Notes: generated by a model from the sequence alone, not told the origin. A stretch of DNA of 43,230 nt from Candidatus Uhrbacteria bacterium RIFCSPHIGHO2_02_FULL_46_47 (GCA_001790815.1 MGDU01000011.1:1-43230); one strand, 5' to 3'. Positions 22,503-31,912 are shown, counted from the first letter of the stretch. Translations and numbers: made by a program.

Positions 22503-22955
22503 TTATTCTTGCCCGGTTTCAGTACTGGAAATGGTCGGACCGCCGCGATGATGGCGCTTACGCGCGACTTTAAGACGCGCAAGTTCGCGCTCTAACGCCG
22601 CCGCGGCAAGCGCAAAGGATTCTTCGTCAAGCACACGTTTTTCTTTAAGTACTTTTTCCGCATCAGCTCGCGCTTTTTCAATTGCCGCAAGTGTCAATTC
22701 TTCCGCGCGCTCCGCAGTATCTGCCAGCACCACCACGCGATTGCCCGGTTGTACCTCAATAAATCCGCCGGAAGTTGCCATATAAATTTCTTGCCCGCCT
22801 TTGCGCACTGTTATCGCACCCGGTTGAAGTGCTGACACCAAGGGAATATGATTTGTCAAAACCGTAATCTCCCCGTCTTTTGTAGGCAACGTTAAACTAT
22901 CCACTGTATCCTTGTACACAATCCGCTCTGGTGTGGCGATTTCAAATGTAATCAT
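22503..22955 (-). CDS. atpC: F1Fo ATP synthase epsilon subunit
   Basis: The start at 22955 (MITFEIATPERIVYK) was chosen because the longer track ORF only adds translated repeat; the product is 150 aa. The beta-sandwich domain is visible (LPTKDGEITVLTNHIPLVSALQPG, GGFIEVQPGNRVVVLADTAE), followed by the two-helix C-terminal part and a His/Arg-rich tail. It closes the atp operon and is separated from atpD by the GxxExxY gene. Confidence 0.93.
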   Translation of the reverse strand: MITFEIATPERIVYKDTVDSLTLPTKDGEITVLTNHIPLVSALQPGAITVRKGGQEIYMATSGGFIEVQPGNRVVVLADTAERAEELTLAAIEKARADAEKVLKEKRVLDEESFALAAAALERELARLKVARKRHHRGGPTISSTETGQE

Positions 22956-22991
22956 AGTCCGCTGATTTACTTCGCTGATTGCGCTGATTTT
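22956..22991. repeat. left terminal repeat of the GxxExxY unit (gctgat words)
   Basis: tagtccgctgatttacttcg then ctgattgcgctgatttt. Reversed and complemented, 23392-23420 gives tagcccgctgatattgagcg and ctgataacgctgat. The two are inverted repeats that enclose one gene. Confidence 0.75.
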
Positions 22992-23413
22992 GTATTCACA
23001 ATGCGTTTTACTTTGATTCCACTCTTCGTGATAAGTACAAGTAAACCTACTTTGCAACCGATTGCTTTAAGATAACCGAGTACTTGCTTTGCGTGTTGGA
23101 GATAGAAATCGTTCGCTACCTTAAATTCCACCACTACTGAATTTTTTACTAGAAAGTCAATAAAATATCTCCCAATCTTCTTCTGTCCAAACTGGATAAT
23201 CGCCATTTGTTCTCGTCTATAGGATAAACCAGCTCCATTAAGCAACTCTGAGTATGCTCGATGGTAATACTTTTCCTGATACCCATACCCAAGCCGGTTG
23301 TACATTTGAAACGCTAGGCCAATTAACATCTCGGTAAGTTCACTTTCTGGATAGTCCAAATTATCGCGATATATCCTCCTTTCAATTATCATATCAGCGT
23401 TATCAGCGCTCAA
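22967..23413 (-). CDS. GxxExxY family protein
   Basis: A 148-aa protein with the family motif as GYGYQEKYYHRAYSELL (G-Y-Q-E-K-Y-Y), followed by GRYFIDFLVKNSVVVEFKVA, the PD-(D/E)XK-like strand pair D...E-x-K of this family. Biochemical function is unknown. The first codons (MSADNADM) and the last ones (KSAQSAK) are encoded by the flanking gctgat repeats, so gene and repeats form one unit. It lies between atpD and atpC in the same direction, where no other gene is expected. Confidence 0.85.
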   Translation of the reverse strand: MSADNADMIIERRIYRDNLDYPESELTEMLIGLAFQMYNRLGYGYQEKYYHRAYSELLNGAGLSYRREQMAIIQFGQKKIGRYFIDFLVKNSVVVEFKVANDFYLQHAKQVLGYLKAIGCKVGLLVLITKSGIKVKRIVNTKSAQSAK

Positions 23414-23420
23414 TATCAGC
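23392..23420. repeat. right terminal repeat of the GxxExxY unit
   Basis: atatcagcgttatcagcgct followed by caatatcagcgggcta; complement of the left repeat with a few changes. It contains the gene start and ends just before the atpD stop. Confidence 0.75.
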
Positions 23421-23423
23421 GGG

Positions 23424-24866
<1,443 letters not shown>

Positions 24867-24886
24867 TTATCTCCATTATCATTTAA

Positions 24887-25255
24887 TCATTCCTGTTTTG
24901 TTTCAACTATGCTCCACAATCCCTTTTCTTCTGACCAAATATATCGTATCGGACGTGCAATCATTTTTCTTTTGCCCCATGCTTTATACTGTGACTCTGA
25001 CACCGCTTCCAGCACTGGTTGCTCTCCTATTCGGGACGTTACATAATGTGCTTCTAAAGGTGCTCCTTCTTTCCTTAGCACTAATTGATAGAAAGAAAAT
25101 CCATTTTGCACCTCCCCTGGTGTTCCTTGTCGATGTGGAATTGGTTGTTTCTTCTTATTTAACACCACTATCGCTGACACATCTCTGGGTAATTCTTTAT
25201 ATGCATTGGCACTTTCCTCATCAAATTGTGACTGGTCACTTCCACGTTCTGGCAT
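24887..25255 (-). CDS. protein of unknown function in the atpG-atpD insertion region
   Basis: The start at 25255 (MPERGSDQSQFDEESANAYK) gives 122 aa; the track start at 25324 lies inside the preceding small gene. The protein is soluble with alternating charges: ELPRDVSAIVVLNKKKQPIP and EAPLEAHYVTSRIGEQPVLE are the best ordered parts. I do not recognise it. It follows the 52-aa gene by 4 bases and ends just before the atpD start, so it belongs to the retropepsin module. Confidence 0.5.
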   Translation of the reverse strand: MPERGSDQSQFDEESANAYKELPRDVSAIVVLNKKKQPIPHRQGTPGEVQNGFSFYQLVLRKEGAPLEAHYVTSRIGEQPVLEAVSESQYKAWGKRKMIARPIRYIWSEEKGLWSIVETKQE

Positions 25256-25259
25256 ATAA

Positions 25260-25418
25260 TTATTCCAATCCCGCCTTACCGGCGGAAATTTCCGCCCACT
25301 GTTTTTCAAGCATTTTTCGGGCACGCTTTAGTTGAGCATCCGTAAGTTTCACCTTTGACTGAAGCGAACCGGATAATGACCAAAACTCATGCTTCTTAAT
25401 TCTTAGTTTATCATTCAT
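25260..25418 (-). CDS. 52-aa protein with an atpG-like tail
   Basis: This gene is too short for the track. ATG 25418 to TAA 25260 reads MNDKLRIKKHEFWSLSGSLQ and on to KRARKMLEKQ, then WAEISAGKAGLE. The first part looks like the small antitoxin-like partners that follow retropepsin genes. The last 11 residues are almost the atpG C-terminus (AEISAGKAALE). This can be explained if the module landed at a copy of the atpG 3' end and captured its tail. It starts 3 bases after the retropepsin stop. Confidence 0.6.
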   Translation of the reverse strand: MNDKLRIKKHEFWSLSGSLQSKVKLTDAQLKRARKMLEKQWAEISAGKAGLE

Positions 25419-25421
25419 AAC

Positions 25422-25814
25422 TTACACCGCCTCTCGAAATTCAATCCGGCGACGAGTTTCATCAAAGGTAATCCGAAATTCAGGAAATATATCACGTCGC
25501 CCAAGCAGTGGCGGGACTTCTTCAATCAATGCCCAGGCAATAGTAACCAGATACCACTGCGCACCAAATTTCATTTTTACCTTTCGTTCCACATAGGGAA
25601 CGCCAGCACCGCTGACTCCATGGATTTCTTTAATTTCATTTTGCGCATGTTTGAATCCGAGCGCACGGCCAAATTGCAAAGGAATGAGTGTAATATCAGC
25701 ACCAGAATCAATATAAAAAGAAACCTCAACTTGCTGCTTCCCAATGGCCAGTATTACATCTGCCACTGGCCGCAATGTGCCATCATCTCCGCGCTTATAA
25801 CGATACACGATCAT
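25422..25814 (-). CDS. retropepsin-like aspartyl protease
   Basis: A 130-aa protein with the single-lobe aspartic protease plan: VSFYIDSGADITLIPLQFGR has the catalytic D-S-G-A motif, the flap region follows (EIHGVSGAGVPYVERKV), and PPLLGRRDIFPEFRITFDET is the second hydrophobic-hydrophobic-G motif (LLGR). Such proteins act as dimers. It overlaps the DUF5678 gene by 4 bases and precedes the 52-aa gene, a recurrent three-gene arrangement. The physiological target is unknown. Confidence 0.85.
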   Translation of the reverse strand: MIVYRYKRGDDGTLRPVADVILAIGKQQVEVSFYIDSGADITLIPLQFGRALGFKHAQNEIKEIHGVSGAGVPYVERKVKMKFGAQWYLVTIAWALIEEVPPLLGRRDIFPEFRITFDETRRRIEFREAV

Positions 25815-26032
25815 ACACCAAAAAGTACCAGCACGCCACGTTTTGGCACTTTTGCGACAAACGGCAGCTTATTGGGATATACTTTACGCACCTCTTTCAA
25901 AAGTCGCTCAATATCTTTTCCTGCCCTTACCACTTTCCCGCCGATCATAACTACATACTGATCAACATACTTACGAGTATCAAGTCGCAGAAATGCGCTG
26001 TAATTTTTAGATTTTACTGTGGTGTGTGGCAT
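25811..26032 (-). CDS. DUF5678 family protein
   Basis: The start at 26032 (MPHTTVKSKNYSAFLRLDTR) was chosen, 73 aa. The core KYVDQYVVMIGGKVVRAGKDIERLLKEV and the end PFVAKVPKRG match the DUF5678 pattern (a strand pair with GKVV, then a helix). The function is unknown, but the family is often found ahead of retropepsin genes, as here. Confidence 0.75.
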   Translation of the reverse strand: MPHTTVKSKNYSAFLRLDTRKYVDQYVVMIGGKVVRAGKDIERLLKEVRKVYPNKLPFVAKVPKRGVLVLFGV

Positions 26033-26072
26033 ATACGTATACTTTATCATCCAGGTGCTAAAAGTCAAATCT

Positions 26073-26148
26073 TATTCCAACGCCGCTTTGCCGGCGGAAA
26101 TTTCCGCGATCTCGCGGGTAATTGCCGACTGGCGGGCTTGGTTTATGA
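26073..26148 (-). pseudogene. displaced copy of the atpG 3' end
   Basis: About 75 bases read NQARQSAITREIAEISAGKA and ALE-stop, the same residues as the C-terminus of atpG at 26728. The bases differ at about ten places, nearly all synonymous (gaaatttcc against ctgatctca for the same EIS). No start is present. It lies exactly beyond the BrnT/BrnA pair, as a displaced gene end would after integration of a module that carried its own version. Confidence 0.8.
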
Positions 26149-26409
26149 TTCTTTTAATACTCCCTGTGCAATATACTTTTTAATCAGCGATTGGTATGGC
26201 ACATTAAGTTCATTGGCATGCTCCTTGATGCGCAAAAGCAGATAGTCAGGAATGCGCAGTGAGATCGCGTGTGATGACGGTTTGAGATTGGAAAATGAGG
26301 CATGCTCAAAATCACTGGCCTCAAAAAATTCGGCCAAATTTGCTTTTGCCCAAAAGGCGCGCTCTTGCGCTTCATTGCGGAATTTAGGAACATTAAGTTG
26401 TTTCTTCAT
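26143..26409 (-). CDS. brnA: BrnA/CopG-type antitoxin
   Basis: An 88-aa protein. The N-terminal part FRNEAQERAFWAKANLAEFF is typical of the CopG/BrnA antitoxin family, and the C-terminal ribbon-helix-helix is AISLRIPDYLLLRIKEHANE followed by VPYQSLIKKYIAQGV. It binds and neutralises the toxin encoded upstream and usually represses their promoter. The start overlaps the toxin gene end by 17 bases. Confidence 0.85.
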   Translation of the reverse strand: MKKQLNVPKFRNEAQERAFWAKANLAEFFEASDFEHASFSNLKPSSHAISLRIPDYLLLRIKEHANELNVPYQSLIKKYIAQGVLKES

Positions 26410-26689
26410 ATAGGTATTGCTCTTTACGATTTAGATTACGGGCAGAGATGATACGCACCTTATGTTTCCGCATAGTAAATACTACGAATAATACTCGTCC
26501 AATTTTTGTCTTTCCAATAAGTATGTAGCGCTCCTCTTGATCGCAGTGGAATATATCCTTTGCAAGCTTTTTAGTATGGTCAAAAAATACTTCCTCGCAT
26601 TCCGCATCGGATACTCGATGCTTCAACCAATTCTTGCCCTTATTCCCTTTATCCCATTCAAACTCTGATGGCATTCGGAAAACCCTCAT
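26393..26689 (-). CDS. brnT: BrnT-family ribonuclease toxin
   Basis: A 98-aa protein with the BrnT pattern: FEWDKGNKGKNWLKHRVSDAE, then VFFDHTKKLAKDIFHCDQEER and YILIGKTKIGRVLFVVFTMR, ending with VRIISARNLNRKEQYLYEE. BrnT toxins are RelE-like ribonucleases (family knowledge). Together with the downstream antitoxin it forms a complete type II module inserted right after atpG, between two copies of the atpG 3' end. Confidence 0.88.
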   Translation of the reverse strand: MRVFRMPSEFEWDKGNKGKNWLKHRVSDAECEEVFFDHTKKLAKDIFHCDQEERYILIGKTKIGRVLFVVFTMRKHKVRIISARNLNRKEQYLYEETT

Positions 26690-26727
26690 ATTTATATTGT
26701 ATATACTATCTTATACACTGTCAAGTC

Positions 26728-27810
26728 CTATTCCAACGCCGCTTTGCCGGCGCTGATCTCAGCGATCTCGCGCGTAATGGCCGACTGGCGGGCTTGGTTA
26801 AAGGTAAAAGTTAAATCATCAATCATGTCGCGCGCGGCGTCCGAGGCGTTTTTCATGGCCACCATGCGCGCGGAATGTTCTGATGCAGAGGATTCCAGAA
26901 TTGCTTGATATACTTGTACTTCCACCAGTCGCGGGAGCATGTCATTAAGTACAACCTCTGGTGTGGGTTCAAAAATATACTCATAATTCATAACCCCCCT
27001 AGCCCCCCTTATCTTAAGGGGGGTATTTGCTTTTTCTCCCTCCCTTAAGTCCGACGCTTCGGTCGGACTCCGACCCCGCAGGGCGTCGGAGGTAAGGGAG
27101 GGTTGGGGAGGGTTATGGATTCCTTTCACTTCCCCCAACATCATATCCTTTGTCAATGGCAACAGTTGTTTCATATTCGGTACTTGCCGGATGGACGAAA
27201 TAAAATCCGTATACGCAAGATAGACCGCGTCGTATTTACCTGCCACAAAATCACTAATCGCAAGCTGTGCAACTGGCCGCACATCAAGAATAGTAGGGTT
27301 GTTGCTCAAATTATTAAAGGTGGCCACGATATTCCATCCCAGACGCCGAGCAAGATCAGTCCCTTTTTTGCCAATGGTGACAAAATCAATTGCGAGTTGT
27401 CCCCCTCCCCCAACCCCTCCCACCAGGGGAGGGGCACTAATTGTTGCTTCCTCCCCCCTTGTGGGGGAGGATTGAGGTGGGGGGACGATGTGTTTCACAA
27501 ACTCCGCCACCTTCTTTGCCATCTGCGCGTTAAAGCCGCCGCAAAGTCCGCGATCAGACGAAACAAGTACCGCGAGCACCCGTTCCATTTTTTCCGGCTG
27601 GCGCAAAAGCGCGTGATGGCTAGAATCTGTAACCTTGGCCAGCTCTGCAACTGTTTCCCACCCAAGCGATGCGTACGGCCGCGTGCCCAAAGTAGCGGAA
27701 ACTGCCCGCCGCATTTTAGACGCCGAAACCAACTCCATAGCTTTGGTAATTTTTTTCGTGTTGCCAATGGATTTGATTCGTCGTTTGATGATTCGAGTTG
27801 ATACAGCCAT
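26728..27810 (-). CDS. atpG: F1Fo ATP synthase gamma subunit
   Basis: The rotor shaft, 360 aa against a usual 285-300. The N-terminal helix is STRIIKRRIKSIGNTKKITKAMELVSASKM, then VSSDRGLCGGFNAQM, and the C-terminal helix is SSASEHSARMVAMKNASDAA then TFNQARQSAITREIAEISAG. The excess comes from two repeat blocks: [12 protein letters not shown]...GGVGGGGQ and the long NPPQPSLTSDALRG... LKIRGARGVM segment, itself a nested double insertion. The 3' end is duplicated behind the BrnTA module. Confidence 0.95.
   Translation of the reverse strand: MAVSTRIIKRRIKSIGNTKKITKAMELVSASKMRRAVSATLGTRPYASLGWETVAELAKVTDSSHHALLRQPEKMERVLAVLVSSDRGLCGGFNAQMAKKVAEFVKHIVPPPQSSPTRGEEATISAPPLVGGVGGGGQLAIDFVTIGKKGTDLARRLGWNIVATFNNLSNNPTILDVRPVAQLAISDFVAGKYDAVYLAYTDFISSIRQVPNMKQLLPLTKDMMLGEVKGIHNPPQPSLTSDALRGRSPTEASDLREGEKANTPLKIRGARGVMNYEYIFEPTPEVVLNDMLPRLVEVQVYQAILESSASEHSARMVAMKNASDAARDMIDDLTFTFNQARQSAITREIAEISAGKAALE
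26993..27117. repeat. nested repeat (family B with inner tccgac element) in frame in atpG
   Basis: A family B unit (cccccttatcttaagggggg) and a second one (ctcccttaa...gtaagggaggg) occur. The latter is interrupted by gtccgacgcttcggtcggac and on to gcgtcgga at 27049-27090. The whole 125-bp block stays open on the atpG strand. Confidence 0.8.
27401..27484. repeat. family A double repeat in frame in atpG
   Basis: ccccctcccccaacccctcc and on to gtgggggaggattgaggtgg, encoding [12 protein letters not shown] and APPLVGGVGGGGQ in the Rossmann-like part of the gamma subunit. Confidence 0.85.
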
Positions 27811-27819
27811 ATTATAGTA

Positions 27820-27917
27820 TGATACGAATCTACAAATTATATGCGAATCAACAAATATGCGAATCTACAAATTCGTATTTTCGTAGATTCGTCACGCATT
27901 CGCTGATTCGTATCATA
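27820..27917. repeat. gaatctac-type repeat (family H) between atpG and atpA
   Basis: atgatacgaatctacaaatt at one end and gctgattcgtatcat at the other make a long imperfect palindrome with internal gaatctacaaat words. It fills nearly the whole spacer. Related copies lie at 29888, 40111 and, coding, 7249. Confidence 0.8.
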
Positions 27918-29409
27918 TTTTCTTAAACTCCTCAATCGCCCCTTTTAACTTTTTTTCCACATCCGCTGTCAATTCTTTCGCTTTATGAATCGCTTGAATT
28001 ACATCTTTACGCGCTGTGGCAAAGTATTTATGAAAACGCTCTTCAAAATCCGCGACTTTTTCCACTGGTACATCATCAAGGTGGCCATTTACTGCCGCGT
28101 ACAAGATTGCCACTTGATTTTCTACCGCCAAAGGCGCGTATTGCAACTGTTTCAGAATTTCCACAAGTCGTCGGCCGCGTTCAATTTGCGCGCGGGTTTG
28201 CGGATCAAGCTCGGATGCGAATTGCGCAAACGCTTCAAGCTCGCGAAATTGCGCCAGATCAAGCCGCAGTCGTCCGGCCACTTTTTTCATGGCTTTAATT
28301 TGCGCCGCGCCGCCGACACGAGATACAGAAAGTCCAACATTCAGCGCCGGCCGAATACCACGATAAAATAAATCCGTTTCCAGATAAATTTGTCCATCCG
28401 TAATTGAAATGACATTGGTCGGAATGTAAGCCGACACATCTCCGGCTTGCGTTTCAATAATCGGAAGCGCAGTAAGCGATCCCCCGCCTTTTTCCTTGGA
28501 TACCTTGGCCGCGCGCTCCAAAAGGCGCGAGTGCAAGTAAAAAATATCACCCGGATAGGCCTCGCGTCCCGGCGGTCGGCGAAGCAAGAGCGAAATCTGA
28601 CGATAAGCCCACGCATGCTTGGAAAGATCATCATAAACAATCAGTGCATCTTTGCCTTTGTCCATAAAATATTCGCCCAGTGCGCATCCAGCGTACGGTG
28701 CAATAAAAGAAAGCGCGGCCGGAGCTGACGCGCCGGACACTACCACAATGGTGTGTTCCATAGCACCCGCCTCTTCCAGTTTCGCCACGATTTTCGCCAC
28801 TTTGGATTCTTTCTGACCAATGGCTACATAGATACAAACCACATCCTGGCCTTTTTGATTGATAATCGCATCAATCGCTACGGCAGTTTTTCCCACTTGC
28901 CGATCGCCAATAATAAGTTCGCGCTGTCCGCGGCCAACCGGAATCATGGAATCAATGGCTTTAATGCCGGTCTGCAACGGGGTATTTACCGGCGCGCGAT
29001 AAATAACTCCGGGCGCGATTTTTTCAACCGGAGAGCTTGTGGACGACTTGATTACGCCCTTGCCATCAAGCGGACGGCCAAGAGGATCAACTGCACGACC
29101 CACAAACGCATCGCCTACCGGGATTGAAAATACTTTGCCAGTGCTTTTTACCGTGTCGCCTTCTTTAATATGCGTATAGTCGCCTAAAATCATGGCGCCG
29201 ATCATGCCTTCTTCAAGGTTGAGCGCCACGCCGTAAATATTATTTCCAAAATCTAACATCTCCGAGGCCATGACTTCGGAAAGACCGGAAATGCGCGCGA
29301 TACCATCCCCTACTTCAAGGACGTCTCCCACATGCTCCATTTTCGCCTCGCTTTTAAATTCTTGGATTTGCTTTTTAAGTGTTTCAATAACTGTTGACTT
29401 ATCGGACAT
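27913..29409 (-). CDS. atpA: F1Fo ATP synthase alpha subunit
   Basis: A regulatory nucleotide-binding subunit of 498 aa, normal length and one of the few long genes here without a repeat insertion. Walker A is [16 protein letters not shown]; the DELSEED-side and C-terminal regions are intact ([35 protein letters not shown]). The N-terminal barrel is [16 protein letters not shown]. It lies between atpH and atpG in the usual order. Confidence 0.97.
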   Translation of the reverse strand: MSDKSTVIETLKKQIQEFKSEAKMEHVGDVLEVGDGIARISGLSEVMASEMLDFGNNIYGVALNLEEGMIGAMILGDYTHIKEGDTVKSTGKVFSIPVGDAFVGRAVDPLGRPLDGKGVIKSSTSSPVEKIAPGVIYRAPVNTPLQTGIKAIDSMIPVGRGQRELIIGDRQVGKTAVAIDAIINQKGQDVVCIYVAIGQKESKVAKIVAKLEEAGAMEHTIVVVSGASAPAALSFIAPYAGCALGEYFMDKGKDALIVYDDLSKHAWAYRQISLLLRRPPGREAYPGDIFYLHSRLLERAAKVSKEKGGGSLTALPIIETQAGDVSAYIPTNVISITDGQIYLETDLFYRGIRPALNVGLSVSRVGGAAQIKAMKKVAGRLRLDLAQFRELEAFAQFASELDPQTRAQIERGRRLVEILKQLQYAPLAVENQVAILYAAVNGHLDDVPVEKVADFEERFHKYFATARKDVIQAIHKAKELTADVEKKLKGAIEEFKKI

Positions 29410-29423
29410 AGTAATTGAATATT

Positions 29424-29497
29424 GTCATCCACGAATTTTTCGACACGAATCGCACGAAAAATTTAGTGTTATTCGTGTTCAATTTTTAGTGGATGTC
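29424..29497. repeat. catccac...gtggatg palindrome between atpA and atpH
   Basis: catccacgaatttttcgaca and on to attcgtgttcaatttttagt then ggatg. The outer arms fold back on each other. The last residues of atpH (TSTKN) and its stop are read from it. Confidence 0.7.
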
Positions 29498-29877
29498 AAA
29501 TCTAATTTTAATCGTGTTAATCTTGCCTTTAACGTATCGTCAATCATATAATCACCCACTTTAATGCGCGCGCCTCCCAGCAATTTTTCATCCTCGCAAA
29601 CTTTCATTTCAATATTTTTTTCTCCTAATTGCTTGCCGATATCAATCATAACTTTTTTCGCGACTTCACGCGCTGCGGTAACTTCCACATCTACTACTTT
29701 TTCTTGCACATTATAATAATCCTTATACATACGCTCAATGCGCGGCATAGTATGCAAAGCACGATTTTTTATCAAAAGTTGAATAAAAGTTTTTACAACT
29801 TTTGTCAGTCCGACACCTTTTTCATCTTTGGTCATCTCATACAAAAGCTGCGCGTATTGTTTTGGTGATATTCTCAT
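29479..29877 (-). CDS. atpH: F1Fo ATP synthase delta subunit
   Basis: The start was set at 29877 (MRISPKQYAQLLYEMTKDEK); the ATG three codons earlier is equally possible and neither has a Shine-Dalgarno. At 132 aa it is shorter than the usual 175-180. The C-terminal domain shows VTAAREVAKKVMIDIGKQLG and ARIKVGDYMIDDTLKARLTR, the normal end of OSCP/delta. The N-terminal helical bundle appears reduced. The extreme tail comes from the adjoining palindrome. Confidence 0.85.
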   Translation of the reverse strand: MRISPKQYAQLLYEMTKDEKGVGLTKVVKTFIQLLIKNRALHTMPRIERMYKDYYNVQEKVVDVEVTAAREVAKKVMIDIGKQLGEKNIEMKVCEDEKLLGGARIKVGDYMIDDTLKARLTRLKLDLTSTKN

Positions 29878-29887
29878 AAATTGCAAT

Positions 29888-29962
29888 ATGATAATGCAAA
29901 TCTACGAATCTTATGCCAATCTACAAATTGCGAATTCGTATTTGTAGATTTGAATGACATTT
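29888..29962. repeat. family H repeat between atpH and atpF
   Basis: gataatgcaaatctacgaat and on to gtatttgtagatttgaatga; the same word family as at 27820. It fills the spacer. Confidence 0.7.
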
Positions 29963-29980
29963 GTATATTGGCATTATAAT

Positions 29981-30487
29981 TTATGCTCTCCCCATGCGTA
30001 CTTTTTTCACTGCCTCATCAATCAACTTTCTATCCATCTCAGGGGTTAACACACTTCCAAGCACATGTTCTGTTGCCTGCGCCACCAAATCCGCCAATTC
30101 ATGCTCGGCTTCATGCATAATCTTCTCCTTTTCCACGGTCAAACGCGCGCGCCCGGAGGACACAATCTTTTCCGCCTCCTTCTGCGCCTGCACAGCCAGC
30201 TCGGCTTTCATTGTGTCGGCTTCTTTTTTGGTGGCTTCCAGAATTTTAGCTGCTTCCGCGCGCGCTTCGCGTGTTTTAGTTTCATAAAGCGCCGCAACTT
30301 CTTTCAGCCGAACTTCCACATTTTCGGCATTTTTTATACCTTGTTCAATTTTCTGTGAACGATCATGAAGCAATTTCAAAACTGGCTTGTACAAAAATTT
30401 ATAAAGCACTGCGAGCAAAATCGTAAAATTTACAAGCTGGGCGATAAGCAGCCGCCAATCAATTCCGAGATTTGTGAATAGTTCCAT
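29981..30487 (-). CDS. atpF: F1Fo ATP synthase b subunit
   Basis: Peripheral stalk subunit, 168 aa. One N-terminal membrane helix (LLIAQLVNFTILLAVLYKFL) followed by YKPVLKLLHDRSQKI and a long charged coiled coil to the end (EAAKILEATKKEADTMKAEL). Length and layout are normal. It is separated from atpE by an unusual 190-base GC-rich spacer. Confidence 0.95.
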   Translation of the reverse strand: MELFTNLGIDWRLLIAQLVNFTILLAVLYKFLYKPVLKLLHDRSQKIEQGIKNAENVEVRLKEVAALYETKTREARAEAAKILEATKKEADTMKAELAVQAQKEAEKIVSSGRARLTVEKEKIMHEAEHELADLVAQATEHVLGSVLTPEMDRKLIDEAVKKVRMGRA

Positions 30488-30509
30488 ATTTTATATTTTT
30501 ATTTTCTTA

Positions 30510-30675
30510 TAAGTCGTCCTACGGCGATAGGTCGCCGCAAAAATGTTGCGGAAGTCTCGCGGGCACGGTTTCCGCCGTAGACGGAAGAGCAAGACTGAGC
30601 ACAAGTGCCGGTTTTCACGCTGGGAAAACCGAGCACGGTTTTTGCGCGAGCTGTCGTCGGGGGACGACCGTCCCC
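30510..30675. other. GC-rich, hairpin-rich spacer between atpE and atpF
   Basis: The spacer contains several potential stems, for example gggggacg gt cgtccccc at the atpE side, ggttttc...gaaaacc, and cctacggcgataggtcgccg. It has no open reading frame of note. It may be another repeat element or an mRNA structure that sets the high c-subunit level; nothing decides between the two. Confidence 0.45.
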
Positions 30676-30681
30676 CACCTT

Positions 30682-30954
<273 letters not shown>

Positions 30955-31066
30955 TCAGCGTACGGCTCACGACGGTGATAATTTATTTAACGTCGGCCTT
31001 CGGCTGTTTTTAGTATTTAGTACCTAGAACCTAATTCACTACAAACTACGTCCTACATACTACATA

Positions 31067-31828
31067 CTAATGCGCGTGTTCTTCATGTTCAGTTACTGCC
31101 ATTTTCATGAAAACAAGCGTCAACATTGAAAATACCACTGCCTGCACCAGTCCTACGAAAATCTCCAAAAACAGAAATGGCAACGGTACAATATATGGTA
31201 CCAGAAATAGCGCAACTGTCAACAAAACTTCTCCGGCAAAGATATTACCAAACAACCTAAATGAGAAGGAAACAATCTTTGCAACTTCTGCCACAAGTTC
31301 AAGAAGCCCAACAAAGGTTCCGACAACATAAGGCGATTTCCATGGCGGCACAATAAACTTTCCCGCATACTTGAAAAAACCAAGCGCGGCAATCCCAAGA
31401 ATCTGAGTTGCGAGCACTGAAACAAGCGCAATAGCCAGTGTAACATTAAGATCCGCCGAAGAAGATCGAATAAATGGCACCAGTATCGTTTTCCCCTCAT
31501 GTGCTTCCCAAAGGCCTATTGTGCCAAGCCCGGGCACTATTTCAATCAAATTTGAAAAAAACACAAAAATAAAAATGGTCATGACTACCGGAAAAAATTT
31601 ATAAGAAAGCGCGCGGTTGCCAGTTACGCTATCCATCATATTGAGCGCAAATTCAAAAATTGACTCAAAAAAATTCTGCAACCCTTTTGGGATCATGGAA
31701 AATTTTCGGCGAATTAAAAACACCAACAGCAAAATAACCGCAATCACCACCCAGGCCATAATCAGCGTGTTGGTAAATGGAAATGTTCCGATATGGAATA
31801 GTGGTTCCGCGGCTAAGGATATGTTCAT
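31067..31828 (-). CDS. atpB: F1Fo ATP synthase a subunit
   Basis: The start at 31828 (MNISLAAEPLFHIGTFPFTN) is preferred to the track start, which reads through the upstream palindrome; 253 aa. Membrane protein with the essential arginine helix visible as VSFSFRLFGNIFAGEVLLTV and the last helix LVQAVVFSMLTLVFMKMAV, ending in a His/Glu tail. It forms the half channels with the c ring. Confidence 0.95.
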   Translation of the reverse strand: MNISLAAEPLFHIGTFPFTNTLIMAWVVIAVILLLVFLIRRKFSMIPKGLQNFFESIFEFALNMMDSVTGNRALSYKFFPVVMTIFIFVFFSNLIEIVPGLGTIGLWEAHEGKTILVPFIRSSSADLNVTLAIALVSVLATQILGIAALGFFKYAGKFIVPPWKSPYVVGTFVGLLELVAEVAKIVSFSFRLFGNIFAGEVLLTVALFLVPYIVPLPFLFLEIFVGLVQAVVFSMLTLVFMKMAVTEHEEHAH

Positions 31829-31834
31829 TGCATT

Positions 31835-31912
31835 GTGGTAAATCAAGTAAAGCAGGTAAATCAGGCAAGTCAAGCAGCTTGATTCACTTGATTTACTTGT
31901 CTCGCATGATTT
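31835..31912. repeat. long palindrome between atpI/Z and atpB
   Basis: gtaaatcaagtaaagcaggt and on to acttgatttacttgtctcgc atgatttac; the words gtaaatca and tgatttac alternate in inverted order around agtcaagcagcttga. It fills the whole spacer. Confidence 0.75.

Noticed and set aside
22503-23057. Longer atpC start at 23057
   Set aside because: The extra 34 codons are the gctgat repeat and antisense of nothing conserved; MITFEIATPERIVYK is the standard epsilon start.
26993-27484. Frameshift or assembly error in atpG because of unusual Pro/Gly-rich segments
   Set aside because: The conserved motifs before and after both segments are in the same frame, and the segments match repeat families found elsewhere.
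27820-27917. CRISPR array in the gaatctac repeats
   Set aside because: The units are inverted and irregular, spacers of constant length are absent, and no cas gene is near.
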